Assembly (NCBI RefSeq): GCF_004765605.1
Contig: NZ_SRLC01000001.1
Location: 124,001 to 188,000, forward strand
Direction: 5' to 3'
Source: Hymenobacter aquaticus
GTDB taxonomy: Bacteria > Bacteroidota > Bacteroidia > Cytophagales > Hymenobacteraceae
Length of the DNA stretch: 64,000 nt
Shown here: piece by piece, positions 17,064 to 24,861 of the stretch
Layout: the number at the start of each line of letters is the position of its first letter
Position numbering within the stretch: the stretch's first letter is position 1
The notes under the pieces: generated by a model
Database searches by the model: none
The model's input: the letters and a program-made list of their open reading frames with translations, nothing else
Told to the model about the DNA's origin: nothing
Position numbers and translations under genes: made by a program

Positions 17064-17100
17064 ATTGCCGCTACTCAACGGCACTGTATGTAGCGGCAAT
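17064..17100. repeat. 11-bp inverted repeat near recombinase relic
   Basis: Arms ATTGCCGCTAC (17064-17074) and GTAGCGGCAAT (17090-17100), perfect, 15-bp loop. Lies just upstream of the 221-residue gene and may mark the end of a mobile unit. Confidence 0.45.
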
Positions 17101-17156
17101 CCGCCCATAGTACATTACTGAGTAGCGCAATGCAGGTCAATATAGCTAGGAGTACG

Positions 17157-17249
17157 CTACTTGGTGTTTTCCATAGCGAAGGTTAATAAGCGGGTAGTTA
17201 TTTCGGTAGTCTTGCTACCGGCGTGGCCTGGCCGATCCTGAATCATTCG
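17157..17249 (-). pseudogene. C-terminal relic of a tyrosine recombinase
   Basis: A 30-codon tail reads MIQDRPGHAGSKTTEITTR then LLTFAMENTK before TAG. Tyrosine recombinases in this phylum end with IQELLGHxSSKTTEIYTH, so the match is direct, but the catalytic Tyr (TTEI-Y-TH) is Thr here and the rest of the enzyme is absent. It is a decayed integrase next to two lower-GC genes. The surrounding DNA at 17042-17428 holds no other gene that I could support. Confidence 0.6.
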
Positions 17250-17428
17250 GCTATCGGTTGGGGTAAAGAGTGAGCACCTGCTTCCGGTCATCAGCTTCTG
17301 CTGTTCGCCACCCCGAGCGTATACCCCGGTCGTAGGGTGGGCAGCTTGGCAGGATAAGTGGTTCCTTGCCGTTCGGATTGCCACCCGCCCGCGCTGCGAA
17401 GCGGCTTCTTCCCCCTACATTCGCCTTT

Positions 17429-18766
17429 ATGCACCGTCTCTTACTGCTTTTGCTGCTGGCCGCCCCGGCCTGCGTGCCCCTGGGTACGCCCATCACCGAC
17501 CCCAACGCCGCCCGGCAGCCGGGGCAGCAGCGCCCCCCGGAGTACTACGCCGACAAAGCCCTGCGCTACGAAGACTACGTGTATGACCCCGACGTGCGCA
17601 CCGTGCAGTGCTACGTCGGCACGGGGGTGAATACGGAGGTGTTTCAGCCCCCCATCGTGCCTATCAGCCAGCAGCAGCCCATCGTGCTGGAGTTCGATTT
17701 GCTGGGCAGCAGCTCGGAGCGGATGACGGCCAAGCTGGTGCACTGCGACGCCGACTGGAAGCCCTCGGTGCTGACCGACATGCAGTTTCTCAACGAAATC
17801 AACGAGTTTCTCATCACCGATTACCGCACGGGCGTCAACGTGAAGGTGCCGTACTACCATTACCGGATGCAGGTGCCGCGCGTCAAGCTCAGCGGCAACT
17901 ACCTGCTGGTGGTGAGCGGGGCGGGGGGCGTGCCGGTGCTCAGCCGCCGGCTATTGGTGTATGAAAACAGCGTGGAAGTAGCCATCCGCCAGGGCATTCC
18001 GGTGGCCGGGCAGGAGCGCTACACCCTGCAACAGGTTGATTTCTCCATCGGCTACGGCGGCTTCAACATCGTGAATCCCAGCCAGGAGATAAAGGTGATG
18101 CTGCGCCAGAACTTCCGCTGGGACAACGCCAAAACCAACCTGCGCCCCACCTTCGTGCGCGACGCCGAGCGGCGGCTCGACTACCAGTACTTCAACTTCG
18201 AAAACGCCTTTGCCGCCAGCAGCGAGTTTCGCTACGCCGACCTGCGCTCCTTGCGCGTAGCCGGGGCCGGCGTGGCCCAGCTCGACCCGGCCGCCTCGCC
18301 CCGGGCCGTGGTGCTCAGCCCCGAAGCCACCCGCAACGGCCAGAGCTACTCCCAGTTCGACGACATCAACGGGCAGCGCGTGATTGAGAGCCGCGAGTAC
18401 GGCAACGGCGCCACCAATGCCGACTACGCCAACGTCACGTTTCAGCTGCGGGCCCCGTCGGCCGCGCCGGGCCCGGTTTACGTGTTCGGGGCCCTGTCCG
18501 ACTGGCAGCTGAAGGACGAGTTCAAGCTGACCTACAACGAGGAGCAGAAGCAGTACACCGGCACGGCCTTGCTCAAGCAAGGCTACTACAACTATTACTA
18601 CGTGGTGGGCAAGCCCAGCGGCCCGCCCGACGACGTGTACTTCGAAGGCAGCCACCAGGAAACCGAAAACCAGTACGACCTGCTCGTCTACTACCGCCCG
18701 CCCGGCACCCGCGCCGACCTGCTCATCGGCTACCAGATGCTGGCCGTAAACAGCCGCAGGCCTTGA
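17429..18766 (+). CDS. Type IX secretion system plug protein (DUF5103)
   Basis: 445 residues from the ATG at 17429, which begins a short lipoprotein-like signal (LLLLLLLAAPACVPLG). The body has the DUF5103 features: RTVQCYVGTG, IVLEFDLLG, KLVHCDADWKPS, a central FSIGYGGFNIVNPSQEIKV and a C-terminal VYVFGALSDWQLKDE. DUF5103 proteins include the plug that closes the SprA/Sov pore of the type IX system, which fits the sorting domain seen on the PhoX-like protein. No other type IX gene lies nearby. The upstream TACATTCG (17416-17423) is a near match to the promoter box. Confidence 0.88.
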   Translation: MHRLLLLLLLAAPACVPLGTPITDPNAARQPGQQRPPEYYADKALRYEDYVYDPDVRTVQCYVGTGVNTEVFQPPIVPISQQQPIVLEFDLLGSSSERMTAKLVHCDADWKPSVLTDMQFLNEINEFLITDYRTGVNVKVPYYHYRMQVPRVKLSGNYLLVVSGAGGVPVLSRRLLVYENSVEVAIRQGIPVAGQERYTLQQVDFSIGYGGFNIVNPSQEIKVMLRQNFRWDNAKTNLRPTFVRDAERRLDYQYFNFENAFAASSEFRYADLRSLRVAGAGVAQLDPAASPRAVVLSPEATRNGQSYSQFDDINGQRVIESREYGNGATNADYANVTFQLRAPSAAPGPVYVFGALSDWQLKDEFKLTYNEEQKQYTGTALLKQGYYNYYYVVGKPSGPPDDVYFEGSHQETENQYDLLVYYRPPGTRADLLIGYQMLAVNSRRP

Positions 18767-18797
18767 GGTGAGGTGGTGAATGAGTGAATGAGTGAGG
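18767..18797. repeat. Short tandem repeat after the plug gene (GTGAATGA type)
   Basis: GGTGAGGTGGTGAATGAGTGAATGAGTGAG-like repeats begin immediately after the TGA stop. The repeated unit carries TGA in more than one frame. Confidence 0.6.
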
Positions 18798-18802
18798 TTT
18801 TC

Positions 18803-18990
18803 GTTCTGTCATCCTGAATGTCGCGAAGCAGAGTGAAGGACCTTCCTACCCTGGCCCACCGCGGTTTGTGCCAATGTGCAAAAGCCCTTTGCCGCAACAG
18901 TGGTAAAGGGCTTTTATGCGTTGAATGAGCCTTGTCACTTAGGGGAGGAAGGTCCTTCACTCTGCTTCGCGACGTTCAGGATGACAGAAC
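18803..18990. repeat. Palindromic dispersed element, GTCATCCTGA...GAAGGACCTTCC type
   Basis: 44-bp arms at 18803-18846 and 18947-18990 match at 43 of 44 positions. The arms start GTTCTGTCATCCTGAA and end GTGAAGGACCTTCC. An internal terminator-like hairpin lies between them (18880-18915). A related element lies at 34690-34807. Confidence 0.8.
18880..18915 (+). terminator. Hairpin inside the palindromic element, likely terminator
   Basis: AAAAGCCCTTTGCC / GGTAAAGGGCTTTT arms (13 of 14 pairing), T-run on the right. May end transcription of the plug gene and, on the other strand, of the convergent DUF2157-like operon. Confidence 0.6.
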
Positions 18991-19043
18991 GAACAACCAA
19001 CAACTAACAACTAACAACCGACAACCAACAACTAACAACTAAT
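18990..19043. repeat. Microsatellite (CAACTAA-type) at the gene end
   Basis: Repeated CAACCAACAACTAACAAC units; the TAG stop of the minus-strand gene at 19039 is encoded inside it. Reverse-strand units read TTGTTAGTTG. Confidence 0.6.
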
Positions 19044-20262
19044 ACTTCCCTTCCGCGCCGCCGCCGCCGGAGCTGCCGCCGCCGAACTGGAAGCCGGGCT
19101 CGGGGGCCTGCATCGTGTTGGCCGCCACGTGCGACATCACCACCGATTCCAGGTTCAGGATGCTGAGGCCGGGGCTGTCGGCGGGCTCGGCGGTGAGGCC
19201 GTGGCGGGCCGGGCGCAGGTAGCGCATGGCCCAGCCCGCCACCACAATCAGGACCGCGCCGCCCAGGGTGAGGGCCCACTCGGGCGGCAGCACCGAGCGG
19301 TAGAAGCGGTAGGTGAAGAGCGAAAAGGCCAGGGCCAGCAGGCCGGTGTGCAGGAAAATCCGGTCGGCGCGGCGCAGGCCCAGGTAGAGGTAGAGCAGCG
19401 GAATGGCGACGGTAAACAGGTAGAACAGCGGGGCAAAGCTGATCTGCACCGAATTGGGTAAGCCCAGGAGCAGGGCATTGACTTCGCGCACCACCAGGTA
19501 GTTGCCGGCCAGGTAGAAGCAGGCCAGGGCCAATACTTTCACCGTGCGCACGCAGGTGCGGTAGTAGAGGTAGTCGGGGCGGCGGGTTAGCCACTGCACC
19601 ACCTGGTAGGCCAGGGCGCAGGCCAGCATCAACCCGAAGGGCAGCAGGGCCTTGCCCAGGGCCGAGGGCAGCAGCAGGGTCACGACGATGCCCAGGTACA
19701 GGAAAAAGCTGACCGCGCCCAGCACCGGGTCGGCGTAGCGGATGGCGGCCAGCACCACCAGCACCAGCAGGGGCAGCAGGTAGAGCCACAGCACGCCCCG
19801 CCCGAGCAGGATTTCGGGGTCGACGAAGTTGGGCAGGGCCAGGCTGTAGAACGACAGCAGCGTGGCCCCCGCGTACCCCAGGCCGCAGTACAGCAGGGCA
19901 TTGTCGACGCCCGAGCGGTAGAGGTGGTTGGATGTAATCAGCGTCTCGAGCAGGACGAACGTGCCCACCCCGCACAGCATACAGCCCAGCAGCAGCCGCC
20001 ACTCCCAGCTGTGGGAGCCGCCGGACGCGCCCTGGCTGACGAACAAAAACACCACCCCCGACACGCCCGACACGGCGAAGCAGGTGAACAGGAACAGCGC
20101 CACCTTCACGAACAGGTGGGGCTCGTAGAAATCGGTCGGGAAAGCCTGCCTGACGCTTTCGGCCTGCTCCGGCGTCAGCAGGCCGGTTTTGGCCCAGCGC
20201 CGGGCCGTGTCCTGCACCAGGCGGTTGAAGATTCCCTGCTCGTTATAGGCCTTTCTCGTCAT
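19039..20262 (-). CDS. Polytopic membrane protein, DUF4401/DUF2157-like
   Basis: 407 residues. The N-terminal soluble helix (RRWAKTGLLTPEQAESVRQAF) resembles the start of DUF2157 proteins, followed by about ten hydrophobic segments. The C-terminus is Gly/Ser-rich (FQFGGGSSGGGGAEGKY). The gene overlaps the end of the upstream gene by 20 bp, so the two form an operon and probably a paralogous pair. I have no function to offer beyond an integral membrane protein. Confidence 0.75.
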   Translation of the reverse strand: MTRKAYNEQGIFNRLVQDTARRWAKTGLLTPEQAESVRQAFPTDFYEPHLFVKVALFLFTCFAVSGVSGVVFLFVSQGASGGSHSWEWRLLLGCMLCGVGTFVLLETLITSNHLYRSGVDNALLYCGLGYAGATLLSFYSLALPNFVDPEILLGRGVLWLYLLPLLVLVVLAAIRYADPVLGAVSFFLYLGIVVTLLLPSALGKALLPFGLMLACALAYQVVQWLTRRPDYLYYRTCVRTVKVLALACFYLAGNYLVVREVNALLLGLPNSVQISFAPLFYLFTVAIPLLYLYLGLRRADRIFLHTGLLALAFSLFTYRFYRSVLPPEWALTLGGAVLIVVAGWAMRYLRPARHGLTAEPADSPGLSILNLESVVMSHVAANTMQAPEPGFQFGGGSSGGGGAEGKY

Positions 20263-21241
20263 GGCTCGCCACTATTTTTTTCAGGTTGAGAAGCAACAGC
20301 ACCACGCCCACGGTAGACAGCGGGAAGTAAAAGAACAGCAGCCCCTCCAGCCCGGGAATCAGCTCCACCACCTGGAACATCAGGTACGTAACGGCCACGT
20401 AGCCGTACAAGGCGCCCAGCAGCACGAACACGTAGGAGTGGGTGCGGCGCGCGTACCAGACCAGGGCCGCGCTTAGCCCGATGATGAGCAGGGCGGCCAG
20501 CACCGGCGGCATAAATCCCTGGTCGTAGGGGCCGCTGAGCAGGGCCGTGCAGGCCGCCAGCAGGGCTACGTTGCTGCCCAGCAGCAGGTAGGTGTAGCCG
20601 AAGTGCTTTTTGCGGTCCTGGTACTCGGAAACCAGGCCCACGGCCGCCAGCCCCAGGCCCAGCACCAGAGCCACTGCCCCGAGGTGGGGCACGGCGAAGT
20701 CGTTCTGGGTGAAGGCCGACAGCGGGGCGATGCTCACGCCCACCCAGGCCGCCAGCCCGGTAATGGCCATCGACAGCACGCCCCGGTGGTCGAAGCGGTA
20801 GGCGCAGACGAAGAACACCACCGTGGGCAGCAGCACCAGCAGGCCGTAACGGGTGCCAAACAGGTTGTACTGGTATTGCAGGTAGCCCAGCAGCGTGAGC
20901 AGCGTGAGGCAGCCCAGCAGCAGGGCGTAGTCGGCCCCGGTGCTGGGGTTGGGGTTTTGCTGCCACGTAAACGGCTGCCGCTTCCGGTAGGCGTAGCCGA
21001 AGCCCGCCGCCGACACCAGCGCAATCAGGCCCACGATGACGCCGTGGCCCAGCGTGTCGATGTTCTGGTAGATGAGCAACCCCAGGCCGGTGCTCAGCAG
21101 CGTGACGCCCAGGGAAAGCAGGGTGCGCAGCTCGTAATACAGCGAAAAGGGCTTTTCCCGCTCGTAGGTGGCAATGCCAGCGGCCTGCTCCTCCGAAATC
21201 AGGTGCAGGGCCCGCAACGACGCCAGGATTTTATCGGTCAT
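20243..21241 (-). CDS. DUF2157 domain membrane protein
   Basis: 332 residues from the ATG at 21241. A short soluble helical start (ILASLRALHLISEEQAAG) precedes about ten TM segments, the DUF2157 layout. First gene of a two-gene operon with 19039-20262. Its upstream region contains the 42-bp hairpin array (21335-21507), which could act as a leader or operator region. Role unknown. Confidence 0.75.
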   Translation of the reverse strand: MTDKILASLRALHLISEEQAAGIATYEREKPFSLYYELRTLLSLGVTLLSTGLGLLIYQNIDTLGHGVIVGLIALVSAAGFGYAYRKRQPFTWQQNPNPSTGADYALLLGCLTLLTLLGYLQYQYNLFGTRYGLLVLLPTVVFFVCAYRFDHRGVLSMAITGLAAWVGVSIAPLSAFTQNDFAVPHLGAVALVLGLGLAAVGLVSEYQDRKKHFGYTYLLLGSNVALLAACTALLSGPYDQGFMPPVLAALLIIGLSAALVWYARRTHSYVFVLLGALYGYVAVTYLMFQVVELIPGLEGLLFFYFPLSTVGVVLLLLNLKKIVASHDEKGL

Positions 21242-21334
21242 AGGGCAGAGGTAAAAAGTAGGGGAGGGCCGCCGGCGGGTAAACATAGAGTTTTCCCGAT
21301 TATCCGCCCCTGTTTTGGCCCCGGCAACCCGAAG

Positions 21335-21507
21335 ACGTACCTGCTCAAGCGAAAACGAGAAGGTACTGCAGAGGTGGAGTACCTTCTAAAAATAAAAAAG
21401 GTTGGTACGCCACGATTGGAGTACCTTCTAAAAATAAAAAGAGAAGGTACGCCAGCTGTGGCGTACCAATCAGAAATAAAACGAGAAGGTACGCCAGCCG
21501 GCGTACC
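21335..21507. repeat. Tandem array of 42-bp hairpin units
   Basis: Three whole units of exactly 42 bp at 21357-21398, 21399-21440 and 21441-21482, with partial units on both sides (21335-21356 and 21483-21507). Each whole unit has inverted arms around a short loop: GAAGGTACT/AGTACCTTC in the first, GGTACGCCA/TGGCGTACC in the third, and a mix of the two in the second. A/T-rich linkers (TTCTAAAAATAAAAA) separate them. On the minus strand each hairpin is followed within a few bases by a T-rich tract. It lies between divergent genes (21241 minus, 21589 plus), with no unique spacers as in CRISPR. Confidence 0.85.
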
Positions 21508-21588
21508 TCGTGCGGCCGGCGCGTGGGGCGACAACCAAACTTTTGGCGTAGCGTTGCACCAACACTCTCGTTCTACCCACCTGACCTG

Positions 21589-23043
21589 ATGAAAAACACC
21601 CTCCCGCTGGCCGCCGCCCTGCTGCTGACCTCCGCCTGCGCCACCAACCCCGTCACCGGAAAAAAAGAAGTCATGCTCGTCTCGGAAGGGCAGGAGCTGG
21701 CCATGGGCCAGCAGTCCGATCCGGCCGTGACGGCTCAGTTTGGCCTCTATCCGGATCAGAAGCTGCAAAAGTTCATCAATGACAAGGGCAAGGCCATGGG
21801 CGCCGTGTCGCACCGGCCCGAGCTGACGTACCAGTTCCGCGTCGTCGACTCGCCCATCATCAACGCCTTTGCCATTCCCGGCGGCTACGTGTATTTCACC
21901 CGGGGCATTATGGCCCATTTCAACAACGAGGCGCAGTTTGCCGGCGTGCTGGGTCACGAAATCGGCCACGTCACGGCCCGGCACTCGGCCAAGCAGCAAA
22001 CCAACGCCATTATCGGGCAGGTGGGCCTGCTGGGGGCCATGATTGCCTCGCCCCGCCTGGCCCAGTTTGGCGAGCAGGCCTCGCAGGGCCTGCAGCTGCT
22101 GTTTCTCAAGTTCGGGCGCGACGACGAAAGCCAGTCCGACGAGCTGGGCGTGCAGTACTCCAGCAAAATCGGCTACGACGCCTCCCAGATGGCCGATTTC
22201 TTCCAGACCCTGCAGCGCGAGCAGGAAAAAAGCCAGACCCAGGCCATTCCCGACTTCCTCTCGACCCACCCCAACCCGGCCGACCGCTACAACCGCGTGC
22301 ACCAGCTGGCCGACCAGTGGAAGCAGCAGAACGGCAACCCCACGAACCTGAAAATCAACCGCGACCAGTACCTGCGCCTGATCGACGGCATCGTGTACGG
22401 CGAAGACCCGCGCCAGGGCTTCGTGGAAAACAACGCCTTTTACCACCCCGAGCTGAAGTTCCGCTTCCCGGTGCCCGCCGGCTGGAAGCACCAGAACACG
22501 CCCCAGCAGTTTCAGATGGCCGACCCCGCCGGCAAGGCCCTGATGATGCTGGCCCTCGCCCCCGGCGCCTCCCTCGACGAAGCCGCCCAGGCCCTGGTAA
22601 AGCAGTTTAGCCTCCAGCCCACCGACTCGCGCCGCGTCACCGTGGGCGGCTTCCCGGCCCTGGCCTTCGTGGCCGACCAGGTGCAGCAAGACCCCCAAAC
22701 CGGGCAGCAGGTGGCCGGCGTGCGCACCCAGGTCTACCTGATTCAGGACGGCAAGACCATCTACGTGCTGCTCGGCGCGGCCGCCCCCGCCGACTTTCCC
22801 GGCTACCAGCCCACGTTTAGCAGCACCATGGAAGGCTTTGCCCGCCTCACCGACCCCAACAAGCTGAACCGCCAGCCCGAGCACGTGCGCGTCAAGACCC
22901 TGAAGCTGCGCAGCTCCCTGAGCCAGGCCCTGAAAACCAACGGCGTCCCCGAAAGCCGCCTCGAGGAAATGGCCATTCTCAACGGCATGCAGCTCAACGA
23001 GCAGGTCAACGCCGGCTCCCTGATTAAAGTGGTGGGTAAGTAA
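21589..23043 (+). CDS. M48-family metalloprotease lipoprotein
   Basis: 484 residues from the ATG at 21589; the start codon precedes a lipoprotein signal (LLLTSACATNP). The zinc site HEIGH lies in GVLGHEIGHVTARHS near 121-135, with a downstream ESQSDELGVQYS as the third ligand region and LSTHPNPADR. This is the BepA/LoiP-like group of periplasmic quality-control proteases. Beyond residue 260 is a non-catalytic domain (FRFPVPAGWKHQNTPQQFQM) followed by a C-terminal LysM/RIP-like segment ending LNGMQLNEQVNAGSLIKVV. It is followed by a close paralogue. Confidence 0.9.
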   Translation: MKNTLPLAAALLLTSACATNPVTGKKEVMLVSEGQELAMGQQSDPAVTAQFGLYPDQKLQKFINDKGKAMGAVSHRPELTYQFRVVDSPIINAFAIPGGYVYFTRGIMAHFNNEAQFAGVLGHEIGHVTARHSAKQQTNAIIGQVGLLGAMIASPRLAQFGEQASQGLQLLFLKFGRDDESQSDELGVQYSSKIGYDASQMADFFQTLQREQEKSQTQAIPDFLSTHPNPADRYNRVHQLADQWKQQNGNPTNLKINRDQYLRLIDGIVYGEDPRQGFVENNAFYHPELKFRFPVPAGWKHQNTPQQFQMADPAGKALMMLALAPGASLDEAAQALVKQFSLQPTDSRRVTVGGFPALAFVADQVQQDPQTGQQVAGVRTQVYLIQDGKTIYVLLGAAAPADFPGYQPTFSSTMEGFARLTDPNKLNRQPEHVRVKTLKLRSSLSQALKTNGVPESRLEEMAILNGMQLNEQVNAGSLIKVVGK

Positions 23044-23207
23044 CCCCACCCCAACCCTCGCCGCTTGATGCGCGGAATCCTCCGGGAGAGGGGCTTAGGT
23101 TAGCACTGCAATGACTTCTAAGCCCTGTAAAGATGTCGTTGTAATGGTAAAATAAGCCCCTCTCCCGGAGGATTCCGCGCATCAAGCGGCGAGGGTTGGG
23201 GAGGGGT
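23043..23207. repeat. Palindromic element, ACCCCACCCCAACCC...AGAGGGGCTTA type
   Basis: 55-bp arms at 23043-23097 and 23153-23207 match at 54 of 55 positions and start directly at the stop codon of the first M48 gene. Arms share their outer and inner ends with the element at 28131-28273, while their middle part differs. It fills much of the gap between the two M48 paralogues. Confidence 0.85.
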
Positions 23208-23362
23208 CCAGGTTTGGCAGGTTTTTTGGCTTGCGTTGCCTAACTGCTGCATTTTGCCGCGGCCAGGGTGATGGTTCTCCCGGTTTGCAACCCTGCCCAC
23301 ACCCCGGCCGTTGCAAGCTCATCCTTTCCCACACGACGCGGCCCGGGCCGCTTTTCTGACCT

Positions 23363-24802
23363 ATGAAATCTTCCCTCAAGCGCGGCCTCTCCACGGGTGC
23401 CTTCCTGCTTCTGTTGCTGCCTTTGGGCGGTTCTATCAGCTCCGCTCCGGCCTCAACGCCCCTCACGCTCAACCTGGCCCCCTTGCAGGGCCCCAAGCCC
23501 GACCCGGCCGTGCTGGCCCAGTTTGGCCTGTATAGCAACGCCACCCTGCAAAAGCTCATCGACACGAAGGGCCAGCAGATGAACAAAGTCTCGGACCGCC
23601 CCGGCGACTACGGCTTCACCATCGTTGATTCGCCGGTCATCAACGCCTTTGCCACCCCCGACGGCCACGTGTATTTCACCCGGGGCATCATGGCCTACTT
23701 CAACAACGAGGCGCAGTTTGCCGGCGTGCTGGGCCACGAGCTGGGCCACATCACCGCCCGCCACGGCCAGAAGCAGCAGACGCGCAGCACCATCAGCAGC
23801 ATCCTGCTGGGCGTGGGCTCGGTGGTGTCGCCGGGCCTGGTGGGGCGCTTTGCCCAGCCCCTGTCGCAGGTGGTGGGCCTGGGGCTGCTCAAATACGGCC
23901 GCGACGCCGAGAATGAGGCCGACGTGCTGGGCGTGAAGTATTCGACCAAAATCGGCTACGATGCCGCCAACATGGCCGACTTCTTCCAGACCCTGCAACG
24001 CACCGAGGCGCAAAGCGGGGCCGGCGGCATTCCCACGTTTCTGAGTACCCACCCCAACTCGGCCGACCGCTACACCCGCGTGAAAGGCCTGGCCGCCCAG
24101 GCCAAGCAGCAGGCCGGCTCGGCCCGACTGGCCGTCAACCGCGACACGTACCTGCGCTCCATCGAGGGTCTGCCCTTCGGCGAAGATCCGCGCCAGGGCT
24201 TCGTGGAAGGCGGCACCTTCTACCACCCTGACTTGAAGTTCCGCTTCCCCGTGCCTTCGGGCTGGAAGCACCAGAACTCGCCCGAGCAGTTTCAGATGGC
24301 CGAGCCCAACGGCAAAGCCCTAATGGCCCTGGTGCCCGCTCCCGGCTCGTCGCTCGATGCCGCCGCCGAGGCGCTGGTGAAGCAGCTGAGCCTGCAGAAT
24401 GCCCAGGCCAGCCGCACCACCATCAACGGCTTTCCCGCCGTAGCCATCCAGGCCGACCAGGTAACGCAGGAGCAGTCGGCCAAAACGCTGAGCTACCTGA
24501 TTCAGGACGGCAAAAGCATCTACGCCTTCATCGGCCTGACGGCCCCGGCCTCGTTTGGCACCTACGCCCCGGTCTTTACCCAGGTAGCCCAGGGCTTTGC
24601 CCGCCTCACCGACGCCAGCAAGCTGAACCGCCAGCCCGAGAAAATCCGCATCAAATCGGTGAAAACCGCCACGACGCTCTCGGCCGCCCTGGCCGCCAAC
24701 GGCGTGCCCAGCGCCCGGCGCGAGGACATGGCCATTCTCAACGGCATGCAGCTCACGACCAAGCTCCCGGCCGGGACGCTGTTTAAGGTGGTGGGGAAGT
24801 AG
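23363..24802 (+). CDS. M48-family metalloprotease, paralogue of the upstream gene
   Basis: 479 residues with a cleavable signal peptide instead of a lipobox. HELGH in GVLGHELGHITARHG and ENEADVLGVKYSTKIGYDA give the zinc site. It is highly similar to the gene at 21589 in every domain, including the C-terminal LNGMQLTTKLPAGTLFKVV. A tandem duplication in which one copy is lipid-anchored and the other not. A palindromic element separates the copies. Likely envelope protein quality control. Confidence 0.9.
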   Translation: MKSSLKRGLSTGAFLLLLLPLGGSISSAPASTPLTLNLAPLQGPKPDPAVLAQFGLYSNATLQKLIDTKGQQMNKVSDRPGDYGFTIVDSPVINAFATPDGHVYFTRGIMAYFNNEAQFAGVLGHELGHITARHGQKQQTRSTISSILLGVGSVVSPGLVGRFAQPLSQVVGLGLLKYGRDAENEADVLGVKYSTKIGYDAANMADFFQTLQRTEAQSGAGGIPTFLSTHPNSADRYTRVKGLAAQAKQQAGSARLAVNRDTYLRSIEGLPFGEDPRQGFVEGGTFYHPDLKFRFPVPSGWKHQNSPEQFQMAEPNGKALMALVPAPGSSLDAAAEALVKQLSLQNAQASRTTINGFPAVAIQADQVTQEQSAKTLSYLIQDGKSIYAFIGLTAPASFGTYAPVFTQVAQGFARLTDASKLNRQPEKIRIKSVKTATTLSAALAANGVPSARREDMAILNGMQLTTKLPAGTLFKVVGK

Positions 24803-24808
24803 ATAATG

Positions 24809-24861
24809 GAATATGGTCTATAATATCTTCGAATCGATAGAAGATATTATAGACCATATTC
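24809..24861. terminator. Long perfect palindrome between convergent genes
   Basis: 22-bp perfect arms at 24809-24830 and 24840-24861, AT-rich. The TAG of the minus-strand gene (24818-24820) lies in the left arm. Suited to stop transcription from both sides. Confidence 0.7.

Noticed and set aside
21335..21507. CRISPR array
   Set aside because: Units are contiguous 42-bp repeats with A/T-rich linkers that are themselves repeated; there are no unique spacers and no cas genes.
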